Shown here: positions 38,013 through 51,000 of the stretch, in pieces | How the letters are laid out: every line of letters starts with the position of its first letter | How positions within the stretch are numbered: the first letter of the stretch is position 1 | NCBI GenBank assembly: GCA_947623455.1 | Contig: OX392543.1 | Location: 20,768,757 to 20,832,756, forward strand | Direction: 5' to 3' | DNA from: Mimachlamys varia | Lineage: Eukaryota; Mollusca; Bivalvia; Pectinida; Pectinidae | DNA length: 64,000 nucleotides | Position numbers and translations under genes: made by a program | The notes under the pieces: generated by a model | What the model was told of the DNA's origin: nothing | Seen by the model: the letters and a program-made list of their open reading frames with translations, nothing else | The model's database searches: none

Positions 38013-38738
38013 TGTCTACATTGATAGCTGACAACTCCACCCTTATCCCTATGTAATTGCGAGTATGTTACAGTGTGTAGGGATATTGATCCATGATAAG
38101 TACTCCCCTATCCTCTTCTGATTCTGACCTACTACACTGTCAACTTCCGTATAAGTTATTTTCTATATCTTACATTTTCATCAGGAATATGATATTTGTG
38201 CAGTGTAGAATTCTTGCAAACAAGTTAGACATTTTTTTATTTGGTTGAGCATGATTCTGAAGTAAACATAATTATGAGACGGTCTATAAAACAGGCAAAA
38301 AAATACTGACTATTGACAAAGTGAATACTGACCTATGATTTTTCAAATAAACAAAATGAATTCTGATGTGTTGATTGACAAATAGAATACTGACTATAGA
38401 CAAACGAATACAGACCTGGTACTAGACAAAATTATTTTTCACATAAACAAAATGAATTTTCACTCATTAATAAAAAAAAAAAAAAATACTGACATATTAT
38501 TATAAGCAAAATAGTTTAACAAATAGACAAAATAAGTTCTGACTCGTTAACAAACAATCAAAACAAATCAAATTTTCAAAATTCAGAAAATGAATTTCAT
38601 CTCACATATATCTATCTCGAATTTGAAATAAATCAAATAATTGTTACAATTTACTTTTATGTCCAGATCAACTTTGCCTTTTGTGGTTTATATAGTTTTT
38701 ATCCTCATGAGTACAACATGTTTTCTTTCATTTTTCAG

Positions 38739-39092
38739 TGTGTTCTGGTACAAATGAAGGTATGTCTACAGCGGGATCAGAATATTTCCGTTATCTTAAT
38801 CTTAAAAACCATTACACAAACTGTACATATGTGGATGGTAATTTGGAAATCCAGGAGATTGGCTCCGACCGTGACTTAAGTTTCCTGGAAACAATCGTAG
38901 AAGTGCGGGGATATGTGCTTGTTTACGCTGTGTTAACACCAACATTACCGCTAAAACGACTTCGAATAATTCGAGGAAGTGAACTGTTTTCCTACAATAA
39001 TGGAAGTTATAGTCTTTTTGTTGTGTTAAATGGAATTGTTTCTAATACAACGTCGGTGGGTATGAAGGAACTGGGATTAAGATCCCTCCAAG
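38739..39092 (+). CDS. Egfr: Egfr exon A: N-terminal L1 (receptor L) domain
   Basis: The exon opens after a TTTTTCAG acceptor and closes at a GTGAGT donor. It enters with 2 bases of a split codon (phase 1) and leaves with 1. Residues 1-118 begin V-CSGTNEG, matching the start of mature EGFR (VCQGT), and continue with L-domain signatures: [28 protein letters not shown] and LRIIRG. The preceding intron therefore falls where human EGFR intron 1 falls, just after the signal peptide. The downstream intron of about 850 bp holds a roughly 50-bp repeat of ATACAGTTACCTCCCCTTAA type (39290-39480) and a half copy of the 88-bp fold-back element. Confidence 0.93.
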
Positions 39093-42000
39093 GTGAGTAG
39101 TTTTATGTCCATTTTATATCATATACACCAGAATACATATCATCTTTAAGTTAAAAAATTGGATTAATTCTTTTGGAAATTTCAGCGGTGAATTGAGTAA
39201 ATCTTTCATTCTTGGTCAATATATAATATATATATCAGTCTCTGCTTAAGGACCTCTGTTTATAGCTGCAGGCCAAACACTAAATGGTATAATATATATA
39301 GTTACCTCCCCTTGATTTCATAGTTGACTTATGTACAGTTACCTCCCCTTAATTCCATAGCCCAATGTACTGTAATATACATTTACCTCCCCTTAATTTC
39401 ATAGCCCACTGTACTGTTATATAAAGTTTCATAGCCAACTGTGCTGTAATATACAGTTACCTCCTCTTAATTTCACAACTCCCTGTTATCACCACTGAAT
39501 TCCATGTGCATTTATGTTAACCTGAGGTAGATCATTCAATTATAGCACTTACTCTACAACAATGTGTGGCTATAGGGTTCAAGTTCTGACTGGAAGCTAT
39601 AAGTATGCTGATCCATTCATGCTTCATGCAGTCTTGTATTTCCTGAAAAAAATTAAAGGGAAGTAACCCTGTGTAAGAAAATTATGGTAGAGTACTTGTG
39701 TTAAGCATGCAGAGGAACATTGGTGCTAAATAGGAAAAAAAAGAAAAATGGAAACAAAATTAATTCATATCTCTGTATGTCGATCTACAACTTTATACTC
39801 AAAATTGATCCGATTTGAAATTATTTGAATAATTCAATCACTGCAAATCTTGGAAACAATTAATTCATCTTGTAATTTATACAAATTCAAACATGACTTT
39901 GTGCATTATAATGAAACAATGAATGTTTTCTTTTATTATACAGAAATCAGCAATGGCCAGGTATATTTTTTCAATAACGCTTTGCTGTGTTTTCACAAGA
40001 CGATACATTGGGCAGATATAAACCCCGACGTCAACCCACATGTCAAATATGTTTATGATGCTGCATACAAGCGAAAATGTAAGTACACACAGAAATTCAG
40101 ATTTAACATCCAGTTCCTTATGTGTTACCTAACCTGGAACCATCAAAGTAAATTATAAAAAAAATCTCTTGGTTTTCACTTTTCCATTGTTTTGTGTAGA
40201 TGACCTTTTATTTTGAAAAATGAAGTAAATTACAAAAGTCATATACATTTTCTTTGGCACAAGACACCTTAAAATATATGTAATAGTTAATTGTGTTGCT
40301 GTAGGTATCTTTAATATTTCTATATATAGATCAAGACTTTCTTAATCTGATTTAATATAGCCAGATGTAACAATCACATACATAGTTTTATTTGGTGCAA
40401 GACACCTTAAAGACAGTGACAACATATATGATGTACAAGTATCCTTAAGGATTATGGAGGTTTTATGGGTCTTAAAGATCAATAGAAAAAAAATGACCTA
40501 AAGCTGATATATTGTAACACTAAACTGAAAGGAGATCTATTTATAGATGTCTGGTTTCAATATTGACACAGGCTCCTAACCTAAATCCCTAAGTACCTCA
40601 GCTAACACCTAGCCAATCAGGACTTAACTCATGATAAAGCATTGTAAGCTTTATAAAATATTTCTGGTAAAGGAAATATTTGTAAACTTAGCTTGTCCCT
40701 CTGTTTATATATAGAGAGGCCTTAATCAAATTCATTCCCTTCTGTTAAATTTTGACTTTTTAAATTTCATATTTACCAATTTAATCTCCACAAGGTTGCT
40801 TTAGCCTTTACAGATATAAAAATATATATATTATATAGACATAGTTTAAGCAACTTTAAAATAAGTGAAAAAATGCATGGCAAGGCGGATACGAATACAG
40901 ATCAGACCCGCAGAACTCTAGACGAACACTCTACCAATTGAGCCAACTCGGTACTGGCTACACAATTACATTTCGATCAGGTTATATTTTTAATTTCTTT
41001 CAAAGGTCATGATCAAGGTCATTGAAGGTTGATTCCTCCAATTTGATTGGCTGATGATTTTCAACCCCAGTATATTTGTACTTCAATGTTTCTAACTTTT
41101 TTCAGGCTATTTTGTCAAAGGTCATTTAAGGTCAATCATTTCTCTCAGTCAAGTTAGGTATCTATATACTCTGCATCGTCAAAAGTTTAGTTACAGAATT
41201 ATATTTATTTTCTGATACAGGATCCATTAAGATCCCTTTTCACTGGACTCATGCAAAAGCATGACAAGTGAAGTTGCATATGATAGAAACTGTTGTTTAA
41301 ATCCTGCAATAAACCTGTACATTAAAACTAGGCCAAGAGTCTTATTTATCTATATCATTTTGTGTTTTAGAGAAAAATTGAATCAAAATCTTTCAGAATT
41401 CTCAAGAATCAAATTGAATCATTGCTTAGTCTGCTCCTGATAACAAAGATAATGCGAGCTAATGCCTTATAAAAGATTCCGTTATGTAATTCAGTAATAA
41501 TGAATTGTACTTGTTTACCTACCAGTATTATTTCATAGACACATTGATAAAACTTTCTCCAAGTATGAAATTTCAGAAAATATCAAGATAGGATTATGAA
41601 TTATAAACCTCTTGCTTTCTGTTACTAAATAATGGATTAGTCACACTCTAAACAGTAAACTTAAGAAAGAGATAATTTTGATTAAGTAGTCGTTGGCTCT
41701 GATCGTTTTTCACACTTTCAATTTTCCAAGGATGCCAAAAGTTGGGAGAGCTAAGATAACTTAGTGATTGGATACAGTTGAAGTTAGATGATATTAAACC
41801 CCCTCAGAGAATCAAGGTCATTAATATGCGTTAAAAAGCCATCACGAAGTTGTCTCCCCTTGGGTATAAATCTTCAGATGATTTGGTTGCAAATGAGATA
41901 CCTTATCAGTAAATGTAGGCTAGGTATAAGAACTCAGGCAGAAAGCTTGAAAACGGACCAGTACATTATAGTTTTACAACTTTGATTAACAAAAGAAACC

Positions 42001-45000
42001 CACCTTACTCAATAACAGTGTTCCTTATGTATTTCATGATTATATTAGGCGTGGAACTAATGGTGGTTTACATTCTGTTTGAAATTATAAGCAAAATGGG
42101 GAAAAATCTGGTGAAATGGCAAATTCAAAAGAATAAACTGAATATCATAGTACCTTAGTTATCTGATAGATTATATAAATGCCCAATATCTTCCAAGACT
42201 GTGGTTGTTTTTGGCAAGACAGTGAAAAAACTTAATTCTTAAATAAATATTTCCATTTCGATTCAAGTGTTGGCTTGATGAGAGAGAGAAGAAGAAAAAA
42301 ACAAGATTGTATCAAATTGTGAAATTACAAGTGGATAGGATTTCAATTATCAATCTGATCTGTATTCATATTCTGAGAAATAGACATTTCCGATTTTGAG
42401 AGAAAAAGTATTACTTTGATTATATATTATTGATACCATAAATGTTCTGTGAAAATCGTCTCTTAACCCAGTTTCACGGAAAATACCATATATGTTCTAT
42501 AAAAATTGTCTCTTAACCCAGTTTCACGGAAAATTCCTTAACCTTTTCATCCCTAAAGTCGTATTTGAACTTTACCTTATCAATTAAAGACTCGGGGCAT
42601 GTCCAGTTAAAAAGTTAGACTGAATGAATGAATTAATTAGAAAACCCCGAAATTAGAGGTGTGCTTATTGATACTTACTTGGATGTGACATTTACAAGAT
42701 TTACATGGCTGGTGTCATCGATGAAGCAGAAGACGCTTACTCTTCCGGAACACCTGGTCTTATTCTCTTGTACTTTTACACATGTCTCCATGTAAATCTT
42801 TCCTTTGTGTTTAACTTGTCTCGATCTAGTTTTATCAATTTTGAGTTCAGATTATGGTTTTCTTGGCGCTTTGATATTCTCGGATATTTTAGAGTTAGGA
42901 AGAATTGATTTAGAATTTAGAACATTCATGTAAATAGTGTCTTGTATGTTATTTCTTGTTTTGAATACACTGCTACTGAAAGAAAGATCAACTTGATCAT
43001 TGAATGACAGAGAAATTTACACATTGAAGCCACTATAAACGTAATTAATAATCAAAATCAAAGAAAGATTAATATGCGTATGATATCAGAGACAAATGCT
43101 CGGATGTCAGTTTTTTTCTGGCTTTCTTTGTTTTCTCTATAAAGGGTAGGCAAGGTCTTAAAAAACATTTTAAATATAGAAAGGGCTGTTTAAAAGAGCA
43201 AATATTGAACTAAGTATCGCACCATCTCATAGCACTTTTCGGAATATATTAGAAGGCTAGATTGTAATCGGTTTCATAGAATGTCCTTATACTATTGGAT
43301 TGCTTGAAATGGAATGCTCACAAAATTGGAATCTAGTAATCAATAAAATATAGGTCCTAGTTGTGCTATTTTTACATATATTGATAGCAGTGTCAATATT
43401 TTCTGTTTTATTATATGTGTATTTTTTTTTTTATTTATTGATTTTCATTGATGATACTGTTGAGTAGGTACTTGAACATTATTTGAGGTGCTGAACATTT
43501 TAATTAATTTTGAAATACCACACAGAATTATACCCTATTCCGTAAATGTATTTTGTAATATTTGAAATATTTCGTTGTTGTTTGATTTTAACCATTTTTT
43601 AGAAGCATTGAAGCATAACAAAGATTTGTAAATATCATACACGCATTATCATACCTCATCGTAGATGGTTACCATGGTAATATCTGTGTCAGAAGACGGT
43701 ATTGGGAGAGGGGCATGCCGGTCAGGATTTGTATTAATAAATAACCAATCTATATTTTTGAGAATCGGATGTTTATACATGCACCTATTAATTGATGGAT
43801 ATCTGTGAACAGAGAAGCTGACATATATCATGAAAGTTCTTTAATTGGTAAATCAGTGCATTGGGCATTTTCTGTTCCTTGAAATTAGTTTGATTCCCAT
43901 CAGTTAACTCATTTACCCCTGAAGACACATTTGAACTCTACCATTTCAAAGGTTGGACTAGTTCATTGTGAAATTTCAGGGATGAATGCCTTAATGCCAA
44001 TATATTACAAAGTCATACTCTTTTCTTTCTTTCTTTTAGTTAAAAAATTGTGCTTTTTATCTCCAAAATGATGAATTATCAACTTTCTTGGTTGGGAATA
44101 ACAGAAATGGCACTGAAAAAATGGGAGCATAATACTTTCATAACATATTAAATAGCCTAAAAATATATAAGTCCTATCTTAAAGAACAGTGATGTCGCCC
44201 TTGACCTTTGTTAATATACAAACTGAGGCACGCATCATTTCAGATTTGAACTTTATTGTCTTAATCCTGTTTTTGTTATATTTTTTCTTTTGTATATATG
44301 GATGAAATATTTTGATATGACCTTTGATCTTCACCATAACAATGAATGACCTTGACTTTTGTAATATTTCAGGTCCAGAATGCCATCCGTCCTGCTACAA
44401 CAATCGAACTGGAGAGCGCCATTGCTGGGGAGAGGGTAGAGACATGTGCCAACAACGTAAGTTATCTCATACACCCCTGATTGACACATTTGAACCTTCC
44501 CAATTGAAAGGTTGGAATAGTTCAATATGAAATTTAAGGGGTGAATGGGTAAAAGTTGTTTGACCAGCTAGGTTTTCGTAAATAGGACAAATTGTTTCAG
44601 GTTTAAAGTCAAAAGTCTCCTTATCTAATAATTGAATGTTTTGTGGTAGATACAAGTACTGTGTTGATTATTATTAATAATCTTGCGCAGATAATAAATG
44701 AAATATTGGATAAAATAGTCGGCGAATATTGGACAAAAAAAACTGTTGAATTTGTGAAGTTTTAACTATTGTAATAAAAAATGAAAAGATTTAGTTTCTG
44801 CTAAAGTCATTGTAACTACACGGTATAATAACTCAAAACTATAGTATTATCTGTACGAGTCTTTTAAAAAATGCAATCCAAACAATATTGATTAATAAGT
44901 GCTGCTACAAATAATAAACGTAGAATGTTTCATTTTGAGTTTGCGTTTTTCTCCAGTGAACCATGCTACAGTGTGTTCACCCAGCTGTGACGGTCGTTGC

Positions 45001-48000
45001 TTTGGTTACCAACAAAACCAGTGTTGTCATCCTGAATGTTCCGCAGGATGTTCAGGACCTCGGAAAACCGACTGTATGGTAAGAAATGATTTATTACATT
45101 TTCGTCCGGAAAACATCAGGAAATAACATTTCAAGGAAAGCTGTAAAAATTGCATCATAAATCTTTCACCCTTGAAGACACATTTGAGCTCTTCCAGTTC
45201 AAAGGTTGGAAGAGTCCAATATGAAATTTCAAGGGTGAATTTGTCAAAGTACAGAAATAAAAGAATTGTCCTTAAAAAGCAAAGAGTAACTTGCTGTCTG
45301 TAATTGTGACTAAAGGGAGGTAACTCTTACAAACACAAGTTGATTAGATTGTGTTCAAACTTTACCAAGTTACAAACCTTAATTCTGAAAGCAATTGCTT
45401 TAACATAAATTGACTGGTTGTCAGAAATTCTAATTCCAGTTCTGCTTCTAATTCTATATAATTTGATTAGCATAAACAAATCTATATTCCAGGAACCAGA
45501 ATACCAAGCTTATTCATTCACCCCTGAAGATAATATTTGAACTCTTCCAATACAATGATTGGAACACTTCATTATGAAATTTCAGGGGTGAACGAGTATA
45601 ACCAAAATTTTCACTGGGATCATGGAATCCCTGCTATTGTACCACACAATAGAATTAAATTGTGTTGTTAATGATCTTTAAGTGCTCTTTGGTGGAAATT
45701 TTAAATGCATTTCAATAAAAAATATCTATCGATATTGCTTATAAAAATAACAACAGGCACCAAACATTAATGATCTTTCTCTTCTATATTATTTAATAGG
45801 ACAGATAACAAAAACACAAATCTGTATTTCCCAGAGACATAGGTACTGACAGGTGTTTATTAAAAATCATCATAGTTAGGAAAGCTAGTTACAGACAATC
45901 AGACAAATCTCAGCCTATTTATTTTAACAATGAAAAAAATAGAACTAAAAAAAAAAATTTAAACTTAAAAAAAAAAATAATGTGTGCTCGCTGTGACTTG
46001 TGTTGCCTGAAAGACATGTCGTATAGATAACGTCCTGACCGATTTGCACATGCAAATACTAGTAGCGCCACCTGTTGGTGCAATATCTCATACCTAATAG
46101 AAAATAATTACATCCTAATTCCTTTTATTTCCTATAGGCCTGTAAACACTTCATGAACGACGGGGAATGCGTGGAGAATTGTCCTCTCGTTATGGCTTAC
46201 AACATCTTCACGCTGAAGGCCGAGATCAACCCGAAGGGCAAATATAAATATGGCTCCTTGTGTGTGAAAAAGTGCCCCGGTAAGTAGTACCTGAACCTAC
46301 GGAACAAAAAGATCTCACTAAGTACAAAATCTTGTATATTTCAAGGCATAGTAATAAATTAGAGACAGCATATTGTTGTTGAATGAATTATATTCTTGAA
46401 ATTAAAAGATCTTTTTTGACATGTTGATTGGTCATCTTTTTTTTTTCAATTTCAATACATTTTATTGTCAATAAAGACAAATGGATCGGGCAGCAGGCGT
46501 AACCTATTTAAGCTCTCTCCTTAAGAGTTGGTTATCTTAATATAACTAATGTGATTACTTAATTTTTTATTTTTTTTTTCAATTTACTGTGGTTTAATTT
46601 GTTCAATAAGTTATACAAAATCTGTATACAGTGTTCAAATAATTAATGGTATTTTCCACAATTTTTCTGCAGACCATTTTCTTCGGGACAAGTACATCTC
46701 CGCTTGTGTGAAGGTTTGCGGGATTAACAAGCATGCTGTTGACGGAGAATGCATTCCATGTGATGGACCATGTGTAAAACGTAAGGAACTGTATTCATTT
46801 ATTGCAGTCACATTTAGGTAAAGTGTTGTCCCGATTTTTTATTATAATCAATGTCTAATCGAAAAGGCAACCCATTCCTGATAGTTGATTATGAGATATC
46901 AAGATAGTTGATCGTTTTCAAAACCGGAAGTGCAAGATTGACAATTTTACTCTGTTACATTTATTATGTTATAAACATTTTGTCAGGGCGACAATATTTT
47001 CATTTTCAAGTTTAATATGATAGTATTTTGTTTAGTATTATGTCAAAAAGTTTCAATTCTTTTATAGGGTGTGTTTCGTCCTTTGGAAGTTATAAGTGTT
47101 AAGTGCTTATGCTGTACGTAGTATGCTCAAAACTTTCTGTTAGACATAAAAGGCATAAGCAACTTAAAGCAAGAATATACTCGCATGTGAACTCATACAA
47201 TAGTATTGGTTCATCAGTGTTAATAAAAAGGGGAAAGCTAGCATATAAATAGTCCCAGACTATTTTTGGTTCGGAAGCCTATCAAAAAAGTGCCTATCAA
47301 AAGTTTCTCGCTGTGATATCATCAAATATTGTTGGCATAAATCTTTAAGTCTATCCTTGTTCAAAAGCAAAAGTATAAATAATCATAATTAAACCATGTT
47401 TGAATTCCAATTGATCTGTGTAACAAGTAGTTCTTTGATAACTTTGATTAATTAATGAAAGTTCTCAAAAAAAACTCGCACAGGACTATAATATTTTTCT
47501 TACTCTGGACAGATTAATATTCACACTTTTACCATTGTGAGATTTTCTTATCTCGCCCTAGGGTTGAGACAAGCTACACAATCATGTTTTATGCACATTT
47601 TCAACAATTCTATGACGCCATAGCAACAATACCATGATGTCACATCCACAACTCAATCACAACACATCAACATTGTCTTGCACTGATGTAACATCAATAT
47701 TACATACTGTATGTATATGAGGTTAAACAGGATAAGAGAAAAAGACTCTTTCACCCCCTCAGTAGTGAGACAGGGGATCTCAACCCTTGAGGTAAGATTC
47801 TTAAGCTGCCAAACACTCAACTGAAGAATTTAACCCCCAGGGTTGAGATTCCCCTGTCTCAACCCCAAGGGGGTGAAAGATTCTTTTAGTACCATGGTAC
47901 CTACTGCAGTATAACGGTAGTACCACCTGACTCTTATAGTCTTACTCAACTTTCTTGGCACATGTGGTTCATTTCTTCTTTGTTTATTCCAGAATGTAAG

Positions 48001-51000
48001 GGACTTGACCAAACAGAATTTCTGACTTCTGAGAACATCAAACGACTTAGTAACTGTACCCTGATAGAGGGCAATCTCAAAATCGTGGAAACCACCTTTA
48101 ATGGGTAAGTATGATTAAAATCGTGGAAACCAACTTTAATGGGTATGTTTGAGCAAAATCATATGGAAACCACCTTTTAGTGGGTATGTATGAATAAAAT
48201 CGTGGAAACCATCTTTAGTTGTCTGAAGTTCTAATTATCATTTATGGACTTTTGATGAGGTCGTTATGGAGTTATACCGACCTGGTAGAATCAAGTATTG
48301 ACAGAGGGTGAAGCCCGAGGTCAATATTTTAGATTCTACCAGGTCGATATTACACCATTAATTGACCAAATCAAAGGTTCTTAATCTTAATATTAGATAT
48401 GAAAGATTGAAATAGTATTATATCTATCTAAAGCATGAAATTTACAGTTGGCACTTTGACATCGCTATGGTTATGAAGTCATAAACGCAATATTGACTTG
48501 GTGTTTCAAAAGTAGAAACATCAGGTCTGTGAATATCACAAAACATGGACCTACACATGGCCATATTTTAGCCGATGAAAATTGAGGAAAGGTGGACTAT
48601 ATTGTGTATTTATCTCTCAGGAGTTTTATTTTATATGGTTGAACCTTGTAATCTCAATGTCAGCAGGACCATTTGAAAGTTCGGATTATCCGAGGTATTC
48701 AAGTTAAATGAGTTAGTGTGCAGTTACTAGTCTGGCCAGGACAGACAAAAATGTTTCGAACTTAATGAGGTGTTTGGGTTAAATGCATTTTAGATAACAG
48801 GGTTCAACTGTATATAGTATCCACATGGTATATTCTTAGTTATATATATCACATGCTAATCTTTATAAGTTCTGTGTTTTATGTGGTCAAAATCCCATCA
48901 TTCTACAACCTATAAGAGGCACAGTGGTCTAGTGGTAGGACGCGGGGCTCGTGATCGAAGGGTTGCGAGGTCGAGTCATGGCCACGGAACTTGTGTTGTA
49001 TTTTTGAGCAAGATACTTTACTCAGCTTGTTCCAGACTACTCAGCTGTAAATGAGAATGTGGTTGGGCAGTGCTAGAAGTTGTAGAATGCTAGCTGTGAG
49101 TGCTGAAATGGCAGCACCAGTTGTATTCTCCCCCGGGAGTTGAGAACAATATTGGCTGGTTGCTAAAGCCCTATAACCACAGATAATAATTTATGAACTG
49201 TTTTGAGACAACCTTTAAGGTTATGATAAAGTGGTATACAAGAACCTTGAATTGTCTTTATCATATTCTCAATAGAAATGAAATGTCTCTTTCTTTTTTG
49301 TTTTTAATAATTATATTGTTTACTCTTACAGAGATGAATATAATAATATTTCTGGATTGGAGCCTGAAGATCTGTATGTATTCAACACAGTAAGAGAGAT
49401 AACTGGTCATGTCATCATCCAGTCAAACCATTCTGGCTTCAAGAATTTATCCTTCCTGTCAAACCTAGAGGTCATACAAGGCAGAGACCTTGATGGGTAT
49501 GTAAACAAGATTTCTACTTTGTTAGATTGAAACCATTTCACGGTGATAAATTTTTAAGAAGTTTTAAATCAACCGCGAAATACGCAAAAATTAATCGCAC
49601 ACGAAATAAGTTGGCTTATGAACAGTATACCTAAAATTCAAAAGTAGGTATTTCTACTAATATTCGACTTATAGTTACTTCTTTTTTTCATTGCAGGAGG
49701 AGTAATGCCCTCAATATCATGGCCACACCCCTCGAGTCCCTGGAACTGAATTCTCTCAAAAAGATTTCTTTTGGCAAGGTCCTGATCTACCTCAACAGGC
49801 GCCTGTGCTACGCCAACACCGTGAACTTCACCAAGTTATTTTCACTTACCTCACAGACGGCCTATGTTGGTAATAATCGGGACATCAACCAGTGTGGTAG
49901 GTATTATACATTTACCCCTGAGTTTTCATTTCCTTATAATATCATAGGTTACTCGAGTTCTTAAAAGTGTGTGAGTTGCCCCCTTTTATGAAGATAATTA
50001 AATTCATAAATTATCTCCCTTTACTGTTAAATGATCTCCCTTTAGTGTTACATTATGAAGATAATTTAATTCATAATTTATCTCCCTTTACTGTTAACTT
50101 ATCTCCCTTTAGTGTTACTTTTTGAAGATAATTTAATTAATGAATTATCTCCCTTTACTGTTAAATTATCTCCCTTTAGTGTTACTTTATGAAGATAATT
50201 AAATTCATGAATTATCTCCCTTTACTGTTAAATTATCTCCCTTTAGTGTTACTTGTACCAAATGCCACTTAAAGATGTTAAAAATTTTGTGAATGGTCTC
50301 TATTAATGATTTTCCAAATTGTTTAAATTATATGTAACTTTCTTTAGTTCTCTATGTTACTGAAAGAGCTTTTAAAATGTTTTAATGGTTTGACGTGCGA
50401 TACACTTAGTTGAATAAATAAATCATCACCTCCTTTGACATTAATCAGCATTTATATACAAACACATCCTATTGTTGAAAAACAAGTCAAAATGTTTGAA
50501 TTGTGTTGTTTACAGAGATTGAAGGTCATGTATGTGACCCAGAGTGTTCCATAGAGGGCTGCTGGGGCAAGGGCCCCAACAAGTGTCTCTCCTGTCGACA
50601 TGTGAAAGTCAACGACAGTTCCAACCTGTGTCTTAGCTCTTGTGATGACCAGCCCCTTCTGTACCAGGAGTCGGCTAGGACATGTAAACCCTGCCACAAA
50701 GAGTGTGCCGGAACCTGTACTGGGCCGGTAAGTCTATAACACCCACCATAGAACAAGGTCAACGTACATATTTAAGTGGTTATCTGTTTTTTTTTAACAA
50801 ATTTCAATCTGAAAGCATCTTGTTGATTTATGATTGCACTATAATTACACTTTCTGTTAATTACTTTCTACAGCAAAATGTGAGAGTTAGCACAGTTACA
50901 GTACAGTTGTTGCCAAAATCTGTATTGGTCCTATACTTCTGTAATGAGCTGTACGTTGTTGCTCTAGGCACTATAATCAAATGTCTGTGTGGACACTTCG

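Larger units (their letters stand above)
1..38738 (+). other. Region without coding exons, probably Egfr intron 1
   Basis: No reading frame here resembles a known protein, and most longer open frames lie in tandem arrays. Exon A starts at the position and phase of human EGFR exon 2, whose preceding intron is also very long, so intron 1 is the simplest reading; an unseen first exon inside this stretch cannot be excluded. Sub-stretches where I see only unique AT-rich sequence are 663-1524, 4601-6049, 7206-8078, 8603-12078, 12700-13333, 15373-17313, 20048-24020, 24240-25200, 25441-26756, 30436-32504, 32906-34058 and 34978-35690. Confidence 0.7.

Noticed and set aside
39850..39943. In-frame upstream extension of exon B from an ATG at 39850
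   Set aside because: The TTATACAG acceptor at 39943, phase and homology place the exon start at 39944; upstream codons are AT-rich intron.
48916..48985. Functional tRNA gene
   Set aside because: A- and B-box-like words are present, but arms do not pair cleanly and a SINE body follows directly.
49193..49331. Open frame reading into exon H
   Set aside because: It is in a different frame from the L2 domain, and the acceptor at 49331 defines the exon.
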